A stretch of DNA of 64,000 bases, taken from assembly GCF_005518135.1 (NCBI RefSeq), contig NZ_SULI01000003.1, positions 1 through 64,000 on the forward strand, given 5' to 3'. How positions within the stretch are numbered: the first letter of the stretch is position 1; each line of letters opens with the position of its first letter. Of the stretch, positions 16,610 through 26,429 are shown piece after piece. A program made the translations under genes and the position numbers. Below the pieces are notes generated by a model that saw nothing but the letters and a program-made list of their open reading frames with translations, did no database searches and had not been told where the DNA came from. The stretch comes from Shimia litoralis. GTDB lineage: Bacteria; Pseudomonadota; Alphaproteobacteria; Rhodobacterales; Rhodobacteraceae.

Positions 16610-18547
16610 TCACATAGGTGGCGTATACCAAATTGGCGACGTGTACGCCCGTTCCTGCTGTGCAGTGGGTGCCCCTTCCGGAAGCGCTGTTCCGAACTTG
16701 AGAACATCAAACAAATACCAAGGCGGTGTCGGAATTTCGAGGACACGAGCATAGTAAAAGGCGCGCTCGGCCGGATCGAAATCGGGGTCTTCCCAAACCG
16801 AAATCAATTCCGGAGCCCCAATCGTGTTTGTCCACGTGGCTGATGCGACGTCGACTGTGTTGCCCACCGCTGGCACTTTGCCGTTTGCATCGGCTTCGCG
16901 ATCTCCCGACCATGCCACATCATAAACTTTTTCATGTGTGTCGCCGTTGCCGTCCACCCAGCCTTTGACCACCTGAATTCGGTCCAGATTTGCACCAATC
17001 GGATCACGCAACGCCGCTAACAAAAATGTCGGGGACTTGCCGTCAGGTGCAGCGACCAGATCGCCTCCCATTGGAACACCTTTCATATACCCAATCGCCG
17101 AGGGTTCGCGACTGCGCAGGTCATTGGCGTTGAATTCGTACCCACCAAAAAAGCGCACACTCATGCGCGGACCCGTTGTGCCATAGACTTCTTTGCGGTC
17201 CATCGCGTCAAACAGGGATTCGCGTGTATTGTCTTTGGCCCAAACCGCCGTCAGACCGGACGCGACTTGCTGCCATGAAAATAATTCGCCGTTTTCGTTC
17301 TTCATGAACGGATGCGACAGGCGTTCGGCTGACGGCTCATATCCGGCGTGTTTACCGAAAAAATTCTCTTCCTCAACCGCAGCCAATGACGTGTGGCTGT
17401 CAGTGCTGCCGATCATCCCAAATTTATAGGGATTTGTGCCAAACTTGGCCTCAAGCACCATTCCGTTTTTGAGTGCCTCGCGCGCGTATTCGCCAGCCAA
17501 CATGTCGTCGGTTTTGGCTTCGGACAAATCCAGATTGCCCACATCCCACGTCCCATAGTCGGCAAATTCATCATCCGGTGACAAGAACGGATGGGTTTCC
17601 CCGTCGCCCTTGATCTGGGTCACCTCATACATGCGCTCCCATTTTGCACGTTGTTCGACATACAATTTATCGATGGCGCGTCCGGTATATTGGGCGTCCA
17701 TCGGAAACATGATGCCATTGGACAGGTTGCCGTTGTGCGCAAAGGTCATTGTTGCGCCGTTGGTTTTGGCCTCATACCCTTCGAGGTATTTATACAGATC
17801 CAGAGGATCCGTGCTGCCAACGGGGGCCTGCGTTGTATACGGCACCACTTGTCGCGCGCGATCCGCACCATCCCGGAAAATTACATTCCGGTGCAGGTTT
17901 GCGCCTTTTGACAACGAGGTCCATTCAAATCCGATAAACGCTGTAAATGTTCCGGGATCATTGAACGTTTCTGCGGCTTGAATCACGTCTTCCCAGATGG
18001 TTGCATAGCGCCGAGACCCGGGCGAATAATTTGCAAACATTTCAGGGTCCATTTTGCCCTGCGAAAAAGTGCCAATCAAATCCAGAGCCCCATCAACGGC
18101 GTCTTGGCCGCCCGCGTTAAAGCTATCTGCCCAGCGTGCCCCCTGTTCATATTTTGTGACCAAAGGCGATCTGGCCAGAACATCCTGAATCATCCCCATT
18201 CCGTCAGAATGATCTGTGATCGCGAGCCAGTCCAATGGGCGCGCCAAACGCACAGGCTGTCCCGACGATGCGGTGACCTGCTCGCCACGCGCGAATCTAT
18301 AGGCTTCGTTCAAGCCAAGCCGATTGCCAAAACCGCCCGCATCCATCGACAATGCTGTATGCAGGTGACTGTCCCCCCATAGGGGGCGTTCTGGAAAATG
18401 GCGATCTACATAGGGTGAGTATGGCTTGTCCGCCGGAAACAGGTTGTCTAGCTGCCCATCTGCCGCTTGATACTCTTGTGAGACCGCCGATGTCCCGATC
18501 CACATCAAGGACGCCGCCGTACATGTTAAAACCCCAAGTTTCGTCAT
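16610..18547 (-). CDS. secreted DUF3604 (PHP-like metal-dependent hydrolase) protein
   Basis: The 645-residue protein has a signal peptide (hydrophobic residues 5-17, cleavage near A-V-S-Q). The mature part contains W-G-D-S-H-L-H-T and A-I-T-D-H-S-D, the first metal-ligand motifs of PHP-type phosphoesterases, then [10 protein letters not shown] and G-S-T-D-S-H-T. It is full length for DUF3604. The substrate is unknown and location is probably periplasmic. The start at 18547 has GGGGGAAA upstream. It is convergent with the FkbM gene and divergent from purF. Confidence 0.83.
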   Translation of the reverse strand: MTKLGVLTCTAASLMWIGTSAVSQEYQAADGQLDNLFPADKPYSPYVDRHFPERPLWGDSHLHTALSMDAGGFGNRLGLNEAYRFARGEQVTASSGQPVRLARPLDWLAITDHSDGMGMIQDVLARSPLVTKYEQGARWADSFNAGGQDAVDGALDLIGTFSQGKMDPEMFANYSPGSRRYATIWEDVIQAAETFNDPGTFTAFIGFEWTSLSKGANLHRNVIFRDGADRARQVVPYTTQAPVGSTDPLDLYKYLEGYEAKTNGATMTFAHNGNLSNGIMFPMDAQYTGRAIDKLYVEQRAKWERMYEVTQIKGDGETHPFLSPDDEFADYGTWDVGNLDLSEAKTDDMLAGEYAREALKNGMVLEAKFGTNPYKFGMIGSTDSHTSLAAVEEENFFGKHAGYEPSAERLSHPFMKNENGELFSWQQVASGLTAVWAKDNTRESLFDAMDRKEVYGTTGPRMSVRFFGGYEFNANDLRSREPSAIGYMKGVPMGGDLVAAPDGKSPTFLLAALRDPIGANLDRIQVVKGWVDGNGDTHEKVYDVAWSGDREADANGKVPAVGNTVDVASATWTNTIGAPELISVWEDPDFDPAERAFYYARVLEIPTPPWYLFDVLKFGTALPEGAPTAQQERAYTSPIWYTPPM

Positions 18548-18828
18548 GCTATTTCCCCCTATTTTCGCTAGACACCTATGGCTTGGCACCAGCATTGCAC
18601 GAAATCACCAAATCACCAAACATTCGGCGTTTTGATGGTTTCTCGCCTTTCCGTGTATTGCTGCGCTTGGAATGCGCGTATTACGCGTATGCATTGTGCA
18701 GCGCGGGAAATGAAATTGGCCCCCGCGACATTTCTGTATGTGATCCTTTCGTGACATATGACCCCGGACCCCTTAAGAGAGGCCGTGCACGCCACTCGGA
18801 TTCGGAGCCACTCGCCTTGTCCATCCAT
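18548..18828. other. divergent gap between the DUF3604 gene and purF
   Basis: About 280 bases must hold both promoters and the leader of purF. I see no convincing PurR-type palindrome, riboswitch or open reading frame. GGAG at 18804-18807 is the only good ribosome binding site near purF. Confidence 0.4.
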
Positions 18829-20283
18829 ATGCCACCTGCCCACCCGTTTGATGATGATAAACTGAAAGAGGAGTGCGGCGTTTTCGGCGTTGTCGGCTTA
18901 GCCGATGCAGCCAATTTCGTCGCCCTTGGGCTGCATGCATTGCAGCACCGCGGTCAAGAAGCCGGCGGAATCGTCTGTCATCATCCCGAACACGGTTTCA
19001 ATAGCGCCCGCCGCTTTGGATATGTCCGTGATAACTTCACCAAAGAAAGCTTGATGAAAACTCTGCCGGGGCCACTTGCGATCGGTCACGTGCGGTATTC
19101 CACTGCGGGATCCAAAGGCGCGGTCATTCGAGACGTCCAGCCGTTCTTTGGCGAGTTTTCAATGGGCGGTGCTGCCATTGCGCACAATGGCAACATCACC
19201 AACGCCATTTCGCTGCGCAAAGAACTGATCGAGCGCGGATCGATTTTCCAATCCAGCTCTGACAGCGAATGCATCATTCACCTGATGGCACGTTCTTTGC
19301 AACGCAACATTCCCGAGCGGATGCAAGATGCCCTGCGCCGCGTCGAAGGTGCGTTCTCGATTGTGGCCATGACCCGTACCAAATTGATTGGCGTACGTGA
19401 CCCGCTGGGGGTTCGCCCCTTGGTGTTGGGCAAAGTCGGTGACGGCTGGGTTCTGTCGTCTGAAACCTGTGCCTTGGATATCATCGGTGCCGAATTGGTC
19501 CGCGAAATCGAACCGGGCGAGATGGTCGTTATCACCGAAAACGAAGGCGTCGAAAGCCACTTTCCGTTCCGCCCGCAACCGTCCAAGTTCTGCATTTTCG
19601 AGCACGTCTATTTCTCGCGCCCCGATAGCATCATTGGTGGGCAGTCGGTGTATGAAACCCGCCGCCAAATCGGCGTTGAACTGGCTCGCGAAAATCCGGT
19701 GGACGCAGACTTGGTGTGTGCAGTACCTGACTCGGGCACACCCGCTGCCATTGGCTTTAGCCAAGAAAGCGGCATTCCCTTTGCCATGGGCATTGTGCGC
19801 AACCAGTATATGGGCCGTACATTCATCGAGCCCACAGAGCAAATTCGCAACATGGGTGTGCGCCTTAAGCTGAACGTGAACCGGTCCTTGATCAAAGGCA
19901 AACGCGTCATTCTGGTCGATGACTCGGTTGTGCGCGGCACCACAAGCCGCAAGATCAAAGAAATGATCTTGGATGCAGGTGCTGCAGAAGTGCATTTCAG
20001 AATTGCGTCCCCGCCCACAGCTTGGCCATGTTTTTATGGTGTCGACACGCCACAGCGCGACAAGCTGTTGGCTGCAACCATGACAGAAGACCAAATGGCA
20101 GAACATCTGTCGGTGGACAGTCTCAAGTTCATTTCGCTGGACGGTCTGTACCGTGCCGCGGGCGAAGCTCAAGGCCGCAAAAATGATTGCCCGCAATATT
20201 GTGATGCGTGTTTCTCGGGGGAATATCCCGTTGCACCGTCTGATATGATCGACAAAGGGTTTGAAGTGAAAGCCGCTGAATGA
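18829..20283 (+). CDS. purF: amidophosphoribosyltransferase (predicted iron-sulfur type)
   Basis: It catalyses the first step of purine synthesis, PRPP plus glutamine to phosphoribosylamine. The 484-residue protein begins with a short propeptide and then E-E-C-G-V-F-G; Cys16 should become the N-terminal nucleophile after cleavage. The glutaminase part has H-R-G-Q-E-A-G-G-I; the PRPP loop is V-I-L-V-D-D-S-V-V-R-G-T-T. Cysteines at F-C-I-F-E-H-V-Y-F, W-P-C-F-Y-G-V-D and C-D-A-C-F-S-G-E-Y-P sit where the Bacillus-type enzyme binds its [4Fe-4S] cluster, so an oxygen-sensitive cluster is predicted. The ATG at 18829 fits relatives, but a TTG at 18817 has the better-spaced GGAG. It overlaps the DUF1801 gene. 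Confidence 0.96.
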   Translation: MPPAHPFDDDKLKEECGVFGVVGLADAANFVALGLHALQHRGQEAGGIVCHHPEHGFNSARRFGYVRDNFTKESLMKTLPGPLAIGHVRYSTAGSKGAVIRDVQPFFGEFSMGGAAIAHNGNITNAISLRKELIERGSIFQSSSDSECIIHLMARSLQRNIPERMQDALRRVEGAFSIVAMTRTKLIGVRDPLGVRPLVLGKVGDGWVLSSETCALDIIGAELVREIEPGEMVVITENEGVESHFPFRPQPSKFCIFEHVYFSRPDSIIGGQSVYETRRQIGVELARENPVDADLVCAVPDSGTPAAIGFSQESGIPFAMGIVRNQYMGRTFIEPTEQIRNMGVRLKLNVNRSLIKGKRVILVDDSVVRGTTSRKIKEMILDAGAAEVHFRIASPPTAWPCFYGVDTPQRDKLLAATMTEDQMAEHLSVDSLKFISLDGLYRAAGEAQGRKNDCPQYCDACFSGEYPVAPSDMIDKGFEVKAAE

Positions 20284-20693
20284 CCATGTGGCCTGAACTT
20301 CCCAAAGATGTTCAGGCCGTTGTGCGTTCGTGGCCTTCTGCGGCTCAATCTCATTTCTATACATTGCGCGACATCCTTTGGGGTGTCGCTGCAGCTGATC
20401 CTGCTATTGGTCATCTGAGTGAAGCCCTACGATGGGGCGAACCGTCATTTTTGACCAAACAAAGCGGGTCTGGCACGACCCTTCGTATTTCGTGGTCGGC
20501 AAAACACCCTGACGACATCGGGATTTATGTGATTTGCCGGACCGATATGCTGGAACAGGTGCGTAGCCTGTATCCAGACAGTTTTCGATACGTTGGCACG
20601 CGCGGCGCAATGCTCTCGCTCAATAGCGACATCCCTGAAGACGCCGTCGCATTTTGTGGTCAGCGCGCCTTTACCTATCACCTGTCAGGATAG
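20280..20693 (+). CDS. DUF1801 domain protein
   Basis: The 137-residue soluble protein has the DUF1801 pattern: R-D-I-L-W-G-V-A-A near residue 30, L-R-W-G-E-P-S-F-L-T around residue 50, and the segment R-I-S-W-S-A-K-H-P-D. Biochemical function is not known for this family. Its ATG overlaps the purF stop (ATGA), so it is translated from the same message. Confidence 0.8.
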   Translation: MTMWPELPKDVQAVVRSWPSAAQSHFYTLRDILWGVAAADPAIGHLSEALRWGEPSFLTKQSGSGTTLRISWSAKHPDDIGIYVICRTDMLEQVRSLYPDSFRYVGTRGAMLSLNSDIPEDAVAFCGQRAFTYHLSG

Positions 20694-20842
20694 CCCCGCG
20701 CCATTTGCCGCTGACTCTATGCTGCATTGCGGCGTAAACTTGCCGATGCCGTGTACACCGTGCTTTTCATTCAGAACCCGCCCTGATACCTGCGCCCCTT
20801 CGCCCCCATATTGGGGTGAAACCGCGATGTATTGGATCAAGA

Positions 20843-21097
20843 ATGAGCACCGACACCCCAAATCAAGTGGCCAAGAAAGCCACACAATCTGGCGCGCTGA
20901 AACGGAAGTCTCTGACGCTGATTGGAATTGCCGGGAGCACAGACGCGCTTCGGGCGCTGATCATGTTGCCATCTGGCAAGGTCGTGACCGCCCGCATGGG
21001 CGAGCGGTCAAGCGTGGGTCACGTCATGGGCATCAACGAAACAACCGTTGTGTTGGTGCGCGGTGGCAAGGAAATCACACTGCAGATGCCCAACTAG
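20843..21097 (+). CDS. small protein with a PilP/GspC-like C-terminal strand pattern
   Basis: The 84-residue protein starts with a Lys/Thr/Gln-rich tail (residues 1-28) and then a compact region with G-S-T-D-A-L-R-A-L-I-M-L-P-S-G-K and M-G-E-R-S-S-V-G-H-V-M-G-I-N. This alternation resembles the small beta domain of PilP or GspC, but no secretion or pilus genes are nearby and no signal peptide is present. The ATG at 20843 has only GGAT ahead. Function unknown. Confidence 0.6.
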   Translation: MSTDTPNQVAKKATQSGALKRKSLTLIGIAGSTDALRALIMLPSGKVVTARMGERSSVGHVMGINETTVVLVRGGKEITLQMPN

Positions 21098-21108
21098 ACA
21101 GGGTTACC

Positions 21109-21720
21109 TTAATCCGGCCCGCCACGTTCCTTGGCAGCAATATAGGCTGGGCGCGCCTGCATCTTGGCCACAAATGCCGCCAGTTTGGGGAATTCATCCT
21201 GACGCCCTTGTCTCAATGCTATTTCGGCCGGAAAGCTCAGCATGATGTCGACAGCCGACAAATCATCCAACACAAAATGACCTGACGGGCGCAAAACCTG
21301 CTCCATATAGGCATAGTGCGCATCAAGTTGTTGCGAAATGCGCGGTGTCAGCGGCGCACCGGCCTCGCCCAATATTCCCACATACAACCCAAGCAGAATG
21401 GGTGTCATAACGGAGCCTTCGGCGAAATGCATCAGCTCGAGATGCGAGATATATGCATCGGAGTCAGCAGGCGGGACCATTTCGGGACCAAATCGCGCGC
21501 ACAGTAATTCTACGATTGCAGCAGACTCGACCACAAGACGCCCGTCGATTTCGATCATCGGCGATTTCCCAAGCGGATGAAGCTCAAGCAGCTCTGGCGG
21601 GGCTAGGTTGGTCACTGGGTTGCGCTCATAGCGTATAACTTCATACGCTTGCCCCAGTTCTTCCAACAGCCACAAAATACGATGCGACCGTGACCGGTTC
21701 AAATGATGGACTTTGATCAT
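21109..21720 (-). CDS. glutathione S-transferase family protein
   Basis: The 203-residue protein has the N-terminal thioredoxin-like GST domain (K-V-H-H-L-N-R-S-R-S-H-R-I-L-W-L-L-E-E, then P-L-G-K-S-P-M-I-E-I-D and V-V-E-S-A-A-I-V-E-L-L) and an all-helical C-terminal domain ending with A-K-E-R-G-G. The S-R-S motif near residue 10 is the likely glutathione-activating site. It is convergent with the small gene ending at 21097 and divergent from the SDR gene. Substrate unknown. Confidence 0.88.
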   Translation of the reverse strand: MIKVHHLNRSRSHRILWLLEELGQAYEVIRYERNPVTNLAPPELLELHPLGKSPMIEIDGRLVVESAAIVELLCARFGPEMVPPADSDAYISHLELMHFAEGSVMTPILLGLYVGILGEAGAPLTPRISQQLDAHYAYMEQVLRPSGHFVLDDLSAVDIMLSFPAEIALRQGRQDEFPKLAAFVAKMQARPAYIAAKERGGPD

Positions 21721-21896
21721 CTTAGTGCTTTCCTATTCCTGTGATATCTTCTGACCTAATCGTTTTCAGACGTTCCAACAGCCACCTGTCTCAAAGACGC
21801 TGCGTCATGTCTGTTGGGGTGCGAACCGGGCTTTGGGATCGCCCCCGCGTCAAAGCCCCTCTTGACCTCACGCAGAATAGATCGCAAATGAGACCT

Positions 21897-22541
21897 ATGA
21901 CCCAGAAAATTGCTCTTATCACTGGTGCCTCGCGCGGTCTTGGCGCTGCTTTGGCCGAGGCCCTCTCCTCCGACTATCACATCGTGGCCGTGGCACGCAC
22001 CACTGGCGCACTGGAAGAGTTGGACGATCGCATCCAAGCCAAAGGGGGCCAAGCAACATTGGCCCCTATGGACATCTCCAACACAGACGCCATGGCGCAG
22101 CTCTGTCGCTCTATTCATGATCGGTGGGGCAAACTTGATCTGTGGATCCACACCGCAGTGCATGGCGCACCGCTTACGCCTGCAGGGCATATTGACGCCA
22201 AAGACTGGGATAAATCCGTCAGCATCAACGTCACCGCCACAGGGCGGCTTATTCCGTTCTTGTCGCCTTTGTTGGGTACGGACGGTCACGCTGTGTTTTT
22301 TGACGATCCACGAGGCGGTCAAAAGTTCTTTGGGTCGTACGGCGCAACCAAAGCCGCACAAATCGCGCTCGCACGCAGTTGGCAGGCCGAAACCACCAAA
22401 ACAGGCCCGCGTGTATCAGTCGTCGAACCAAATGGCATGCCGACTGGCACCCGTGCACGGTTCTTCCCTGGCGAAGAACGCGCGCCGCTCTCTCACCCTC
22501 GCGACGAAGCCGCACGCGTTGTAAAAGACCTGTCTCTCTAA
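21897..22541 (+). CDS. short-chain dehydrogenase/reductase family protein
   Basis: The 214-residue protein has the NAD(P)-binding motif T-G-A-S-R-G-L-G near residues 9-16 and the catalytic Y-G-A-T-K (Y-x-x-x-K). The usual Ser before it is replaced: F-F-D-D-P-R-G-G-Q-K-F-F-G-S-Y, so the catalytic triad may be incomplete. The N-N-A-G motif is altered to H-T-A-V-H-G-A. The ATG at 21897 is chosen because coding-like sequence begins there; upstream in-frame ATGs lack support. Substrate unknown. Confidence 0.8.
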   Translation: MTQKIALITGASRGLGAALAEALSSDYHIVAVARTTGALEELDDRIQAKGGQATLAPMDISNTDAMAQLCRSIHDRWGKLDLWIHTAVHGAPLTPAGHIDAKDWDKSVSINVTATGRLIPFLSPLLGTDGHAVFFDDPRGGQKFFGSYGATKAAQIALARSWQAETTKTGPRVSVVEPNGMPTGTRARFFPGEERAPLSHPRDEAARVVKDLSL

Positions 22542-22550
22542 GAGGCACAT

Positions 22551-22602
22551 ATCGGGCGCTCAGCCCGATGTCGCCGCCAAGGCGCAGGGGCAAGGCCCCT
22601 GC
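22551..22602. terminator. two successive strong hairpins after the SDR gene
   Basis: ATCGGGC / GCCCGAT (22551-22569, 5-base loop) and GCAGGGGC / GCCCCTGC (22584-22602, 3-base loop) are both perfect. Neither is followed by a T-run. They may act as a transcript end, an mRNA-stability element or an attenuator before surE. Confidence 0.45.
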
Positions 22603-22700
22603 CCGCAGCGCGACACTTCCCCCAAATGCTCGAACCAGCGCTTGCTCCGCATGCAGGCCTCCACTAGACAGGGTAAAAGACCAAGCAAGGCAGGCACATC

Positions 22701-23483
22701 ATGCGTATTCTCATTACCAATGACGACGGCATCAACGCACCGGGTCTGCAGGTTCTGACGGACATTGCACATGATCTTGCCGGAGAGCACGGCGAAGTCT
22801 GGACCGTCGCACCCGCATTCGAACAATCCGGCGTCGGCCACTGTATCAGCTATACGCACCCGACCATGATCGCCAAAATGGGCGAACGCCGTTTTGCCGC
22901 CGAAGGAAGCCCCGCAGACTGCGTTTTGGCAGGCTTGCATGACGTCATGAAAGACTGCCCACCTGATCTGGTATTGTCGGGCGTAAATCGCGGCAATAAC
23001 TCGGCTGAGAATGCGCTTTACTCTGGGACCTTGGGCGCCGCGATGGAGGCTGCGCTTCAGGGCATTCCGGCAATGGCCCTCTCGCAATACCTCGGGCCGG
23101 AGAATTATGACATCGACACCCCGTTCGAGGCCGCCGCCACGCATGGCGCTGACGTTATCCGCAAAATCCTTGCCAACACGCCACCCGAGACGTCTGACTA
23201 TTGTCTGTTTTACAATGTGAACTTCCCTCCGGTGTTGTCAGGCAACGTCAAAGGCATTCGCGTCACATCACAAGGATTTCGTCAGGGCACCAGTTTCAGT
23301 GTTGAGCCACATAGTTCTCCATCAGGCCGCCGTTTTTTGTGGATCAAAGGGGGCAATCAACGCATCATGACCGCACCCGGCACGGATGCTGCGGCCAATC
23401 TGGACGGATATGTGTCGGTGACCCCGATGCGCGCTGACCTGACGGCCCACGACATGATGGACGCGCTAAAGGCAATCGAATGA
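22701..23483 (+). CDS. surE: 5'/3'-nucleotidase SurE
   Basis: SurE is a metal-dependent nucleotidase linked to stationary-phase survival. The 260-residue protein begins [10 protein letters not shown] with the metal-binding Asp pair (Asp8, Asp9), then S-G-V-G-H near residue 43 and L-S-G-V-N-R-G-N-N with the conserved Asn, and Y-S-G-T-L-G-A-A. It overlaps pcm by four bases. The order surE-pcm-nlpD is the one known upstream of rpoS in gammaproteobacteria; rpoS is absent here. Confidence 0.95.
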   Translation: MRILITNDDGINAPGLQVLTDIAHDLAGEHGEVWTVAPAFEQSGVGHCISYTHPTMIAKMGERRFAAEGSPADCVLAGLHDVMKDCPPDLVLSGVNRGNNSAENALYSGTLGAAMEAALQGIPAMALSQYLGPENYDIDTPFEAAATHGADVIRKILANTPPETSDYCLFYNVNFPPVLSGNVKGIRVTSQGFRQGTSFSVEPHSSPSGRRFLWIKGGNQRIMTAPGTDAAANLDGYVSVTPMRADLTAHDMMDALKAIE

Positions 23484-24130
23484 CAGACTCCACCGAGGCC
23501 GAACGCAAAATGCAATTTCTGTTCGCGTTGCGCAGCAAAGGCGTCACGGATGCACGCGTACTCACCGCCATGGAAAAGGTTGATCGCGGTCCGTTTATCA
23601 AGGGGCTCTTTGCCGATCGCGCGTATGAAGACACGCCACTTCCAATCGCGTGCGGCCAAACCATTTCACAACCATCAGTCGTTGGACTTATGACACAAGC
23701 GCTTGATGTTCAGCCGCGTGACAAGGTTCTCGAGGTGGGTACCGGGTCCGGATATCAGGCGGCCATTCTCAGCCAACTAGCGCGCCGAGTATACACGGTG
23801 GATCGCCACAAGCGCCTCGTACGCGAGGCACGCAGCATTTTTGAAGCCATGGATTTACACAATATCACGGCCTTCACCGCTGACGGCAGCTTTGGATTGC
23901 CAGATCAGGCCCCTTTTGATCGTATCATCGTCACCGCCGCAGCCGAAGATCCCCCGGGACCTCTGTTGGCCCAGCTCAAGATCGGCGGCATCATGATGGT
24001 TCCCGTCGGGCAGTCCGACACAGTCCAAAGCATGATCCGCGTACGGCGCCTTGAGACGGGTTTTGACTATGACGAATTGCGCCCTGTCCGTTTTGTGCCA
24101 CTGATCGAAGGTCTTGGCCCCGAGAGTTGA
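23480..24130 (+). CDS. pcm: protein-L-isoaspartate O-methyltransferase
   Basis: It repairs aged proteins by methylating isoaspartyl residues with SAM. The 216-residue protein has the family motif [14 protein letters not shown] near residues 58-71, the SAM motif [11 protein letters not shown], and I-I-V-T-A-A-A followed by [13 protein letters not shown]. Length is normal. Its start overlaps the surE stop (ATGA), so the two are translationally coupled. Confidence 0.95.
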   Translation: MTDSTEAERKMQFLFALRSKGVTDARVLTAMEKVDRGPFIKGLFADRAYEDTPLPIACGQTISQPSVVGLMTQALDVQPRDKVLEVGTGSGYQAAILSQLARRVYTVDRHKRLVREARSIFEAMDLHNITAFTADGSFGLPDQAPFDRIIVTAAAEDPPGPLLAQLKIGGIMMVPVGQSDTVQSMIRVRRLETGFDYDELRPVRFVPLIEGLGPES

Positions 24131-24263
24131 AACGTGCGCCAACTGGCCTTATGCAGGGGCTGTACGCAGCCCCAACCACAGCCGCGCAACGCCAATACAC
24201 TGTAACGAGTACCACCCGCGCCTTGCAAATCTGGTATATCAAGGCAAATTTGAGGATATCGAG

Positions 24264-25463
24264 ATGACATTTCGCCAAAGATTCCCTGCCCGCGTCGTTT
24301 TCGCCGGCTTGGCACTTAGCGCCCTGAGCGCCTGCGAGGATGGCCTTGATCTGGATATGCGTGGCGGCTTTGGCGGCGGTTTGGACACCACCCAAGCGGC
24401 GCAATCAGCGACGGCCCCTCGACCAACGCCGGACAAACGCGGGATCATCTCTTATCCCAATTATCAGGTGGCCGTCGCGCGTCGCGGTGACACCCTGACA
24501 GATGTGGCAAACCGGATTGATGTCCCAGTAGACAAACTGGCATCCTATAATGCGCGTCGTCCCGATGACAAACTCCGCCAAGGCGAGGTCATCGCACTTC
24601 CCTATCGGGTCGCAGAACCCTCCGCGGCAACCGGCGGAACCGGTGTGGTGACAGCGCCGTCTGACGTCGATGTCGCGGCCTTGGCTGGCGGCGCGATTGA
24701 CAGCGCTCAAACCGGCATCAGCACCTCGCAGTTACAGCCGGCACCAAAAGATGCGCCAAAGGGCGAGACCGGATTTGAACCCATCCGGCACAAGGTGAAG
24801 CGTGGCGAAACCGCATTTACCATCTCACGCCTGTATAATGTGTCCGTGCGCTCTTTGGCTGACTGGAATGGTCTGGATAGCAACTTTACGATCCGTGAAA
24901 ATCAGATTTTGCTAATTCCGCCCGCAAACGCTACTGGAAAGTCCAGTGGAACTGCTGCTGCTGCGGCCGGCGCCGCAGGGGTCGCTGCGACCACTGTGCC
25001 AGGCCAAGGCACCCCAACGCCGACCCCGCCAAGCGCGACCAAACCGTTGCCGCAACAAACCACGGCGCCAGTGGTGCCGCCTGCCCCCGATCTGGGAAAA
25101 ACCCAGACCAAAACGACGTCCAAGATGGGCTATCCGGTGGACGGCAAAATCATCCGCCCATATTCTAAAGGCAAAAACAACGGGATCGACATTACAGCGC
25201 CCGCTGGAACATCTGTTAAAGCCGCCAAAGATGGCAAAGTCGCCGCAATCACCACCGACTCGGATAATGTCAAAATTGTTGTGCTACGCCACTCAGACAA
25301 TCTGATGACGGTATATTATAATGTCGAAGGTGTAAAAGTCGCCAAAGGTGCCAAGGTGAAACGCGGGCAAGCTTTGGCTGTCATTCCCAAAAAGGATAAC
25401 TTTGTGCATTTCGAAGTCCGCAAAGGCTTCGATAGCATCGATCCAATGCCCTATCTGAAATAG
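24264..25463 (+). CDS. nlpD: NlpD-like LysM/LytM-domain lipoprotein, probably a non-catalytic amidase activator
   Basis: The 399-residue protein has a lipobox (L-S-A-C, Cys about residue 24). Two LysM-type regions (about 68-113 and 173-213) bind peptidoglycan. A Pro/Ala/Thr-rich linker (215-285) leads to a C-terminal M23/LytM domain. In that domain the first zinc-ligand His is replaced: N-N-G-I-D-I-T-A-P stands where active enzymes have H-x-G-x-D, and F-V-H-F-E-V-R has lost the first His of H-x-H. It should therefore not cut peptidoglycan itself but, like NlpD and EnvC, activate an amidase for cell separation. GAGGAT precedes the start. It follows surE-pcm. Confidence 0.88.
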   Translation: MTFRQRFPARVVFAGLALSALSACEDGLDLDMRGGFGGGLDTTQAAQSATAPRPTPDKRGIISYPNYQVAVARRGDTLTDVANRIDVPVDKLASYNARRPDDKLRQGEVIALPYRVAEPSAATGGTGVVTAPSDVDVAALAGGAIDSAQTGISTSQLQPAPKDAPKGETGFEPIRHKVKRGETAFTISRLYNVSVRSLADWNGLDSNFTIRENQILLIPPANATGKSSGTAAAAAGAAGVAATTVPGQGTPTPTPPSATKPLPQQTTAPVVPPAPDLGKTQTKTTSKMGYPVDGKIIRPYSKGKNNGIDITAPAGTSVKAAKDGKVAAITTDSDNVKIVVLRHSDNLMTVYYNVEGVKVAKGAKVKRGQALAVIPKKDNFVHFEVRKGFDSIDPMPYLK

Positions 25464-25589
25464 AGTTCACGACGCCCGCTAGTTAAGTGCGCAACGTCGC
25501 GGACTGCGACCAAAGCCATGCGACGGCCACAAAGTGGCCCGAGCGCAGCTTTAGCGCCCTTCGGGATAGTGTGAAACAGCCCGCGCAGC
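25464..25589. other. gap between convergent nlpD-like and DUF815 genes
   Basis: It contains a small perfect hairpin, GGCCAC-AAA-GTGGCC at 25525-25539, but no T-run on either side. Nothing else is recognised. Confidence 0.35.
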
Positions 25590-26429
25590 TCAGATTTTCA
25601 CGCCACTGCGACCAGCAAGATCCGTAAAATACTGCCACGCGACACGGCCAGACCGCGCCCCCCGCGTGGCTTGCCATTCAATGGCTTCCGCACGCAGTTG
25701 CTCTGGTGAAATGTTCACCCCATACGCAGTACAATACCCCTGGATCATCTCCAGGTACTCGTCTTGCGAACATGGATGGAACCCAAGCCAAAGCCCAAAC
25801 CGGTCCGACAAGGATACTTTTTCCTCAACCGCTTCGGACGGGTTGATCGCAGAGCCGCGTTCATTTTCAATCATATCACGCGGCATCAGGTGGCGGCGGT
25901 TTGATGTGGCATAGAACACGACATTCTCCGGTCGTCCCTCGATGCCCCCGTCCAGCACCGCCTTAAGGCTCTTGTAATGCTGGTCATCGTGGGAAAATGA
26001 CAGATCATCACAAAACAGCAGAAACCGTTCTGATCGATCCCGCAGCACCTGCAACAGACGTGATACGCTTGGTAAATCCTCGCGCTGTAGTTCAACGATC
26101 TTCAGCTCATGGCCCTGGTTAAGCACCTCGGCATGGACCGCTTTGACAAGGCTAGACTTGCCCATGCCGCGCGCCCCCCAAAGAAGAGCGTTATTGGCTG
26201 GCAACCCGCGCGCAAATTGAAGCGTGTTTTCCAACAAGGTGTCACGCGAGCGGTTCACCCCGATCAACAACCCAATATCGACACGGCTGACGCTTGGCAC
26301 AGGCACCAGCCGATCAGGATCCACATGCCAGACAAACGCATTCACATCGTCAAAGGCTGGAACGGCAAGCGGCGCCGGAGACAGTCTCTCCAGCGCCGCA
26401 GCGATACGCTTCAATGATTTACTTTTCAT
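25590..26429 (-). CDS. DUF815 family AAA-type ATP-binding protein
   Basis: The 279-residue protein has Walker A L-L-W-G-A-R-G-M-G-K-S-S at about residues 82-93, Walker B-like F-L-L-F-C-D-D-L-S-F and a sensor segment V-V-F-Y-A-T-S-N-R-R-H-L-M, all typical of DUF815 ATPases. The cellular role is not established. The ATG at 26429 (GAGGATGA upstream) overlaps the tatC coding end by 11 bases; an ATG two codons earlier has no room for a binding site. It is the last gene of the tatABC operon, a common arrangement that hints at a link to export or the envelope. Confidence 0.85.
   Translation of the reverse strand: MKSKSLKRIAAALERLSPAPLAVPAFDDVNAFVWHVDPDRLVPVPSVSRVDIGLLIGVNRSRDTLLENTLQFARGLPANNALLWGARGMGKSSLVKAVHAEVLNQGHELKIVELQREDLPSVSRLLQVLRDRSERFLLFCDDLSFSHDDQHYKSLKAVLDGGIEGRPENVVFYATSNRRHLMPRDMIENERGSAINPSEAVEEKVSLSDRFGLWLGFHPCSQDEYLEMIQGYCTAYGVNISPEQLRAEAIEWQATRGARSGRVAWQYFTDLAGRSGVKI

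Noticed and set aside
16610-18547. DUF3604 gene as an alkaline phosphatase or lipase
   Set aside because: The H-x-H and D-H-S-D motifs fit PHP-like hydrolases; there is no G-x-S-x-G or alkaline phosphatase serine motif.
19159-20364. 401-codon open frame opposite purF
   Set aside because: No domain in the translation; purF on the plus strand explains the whole region.
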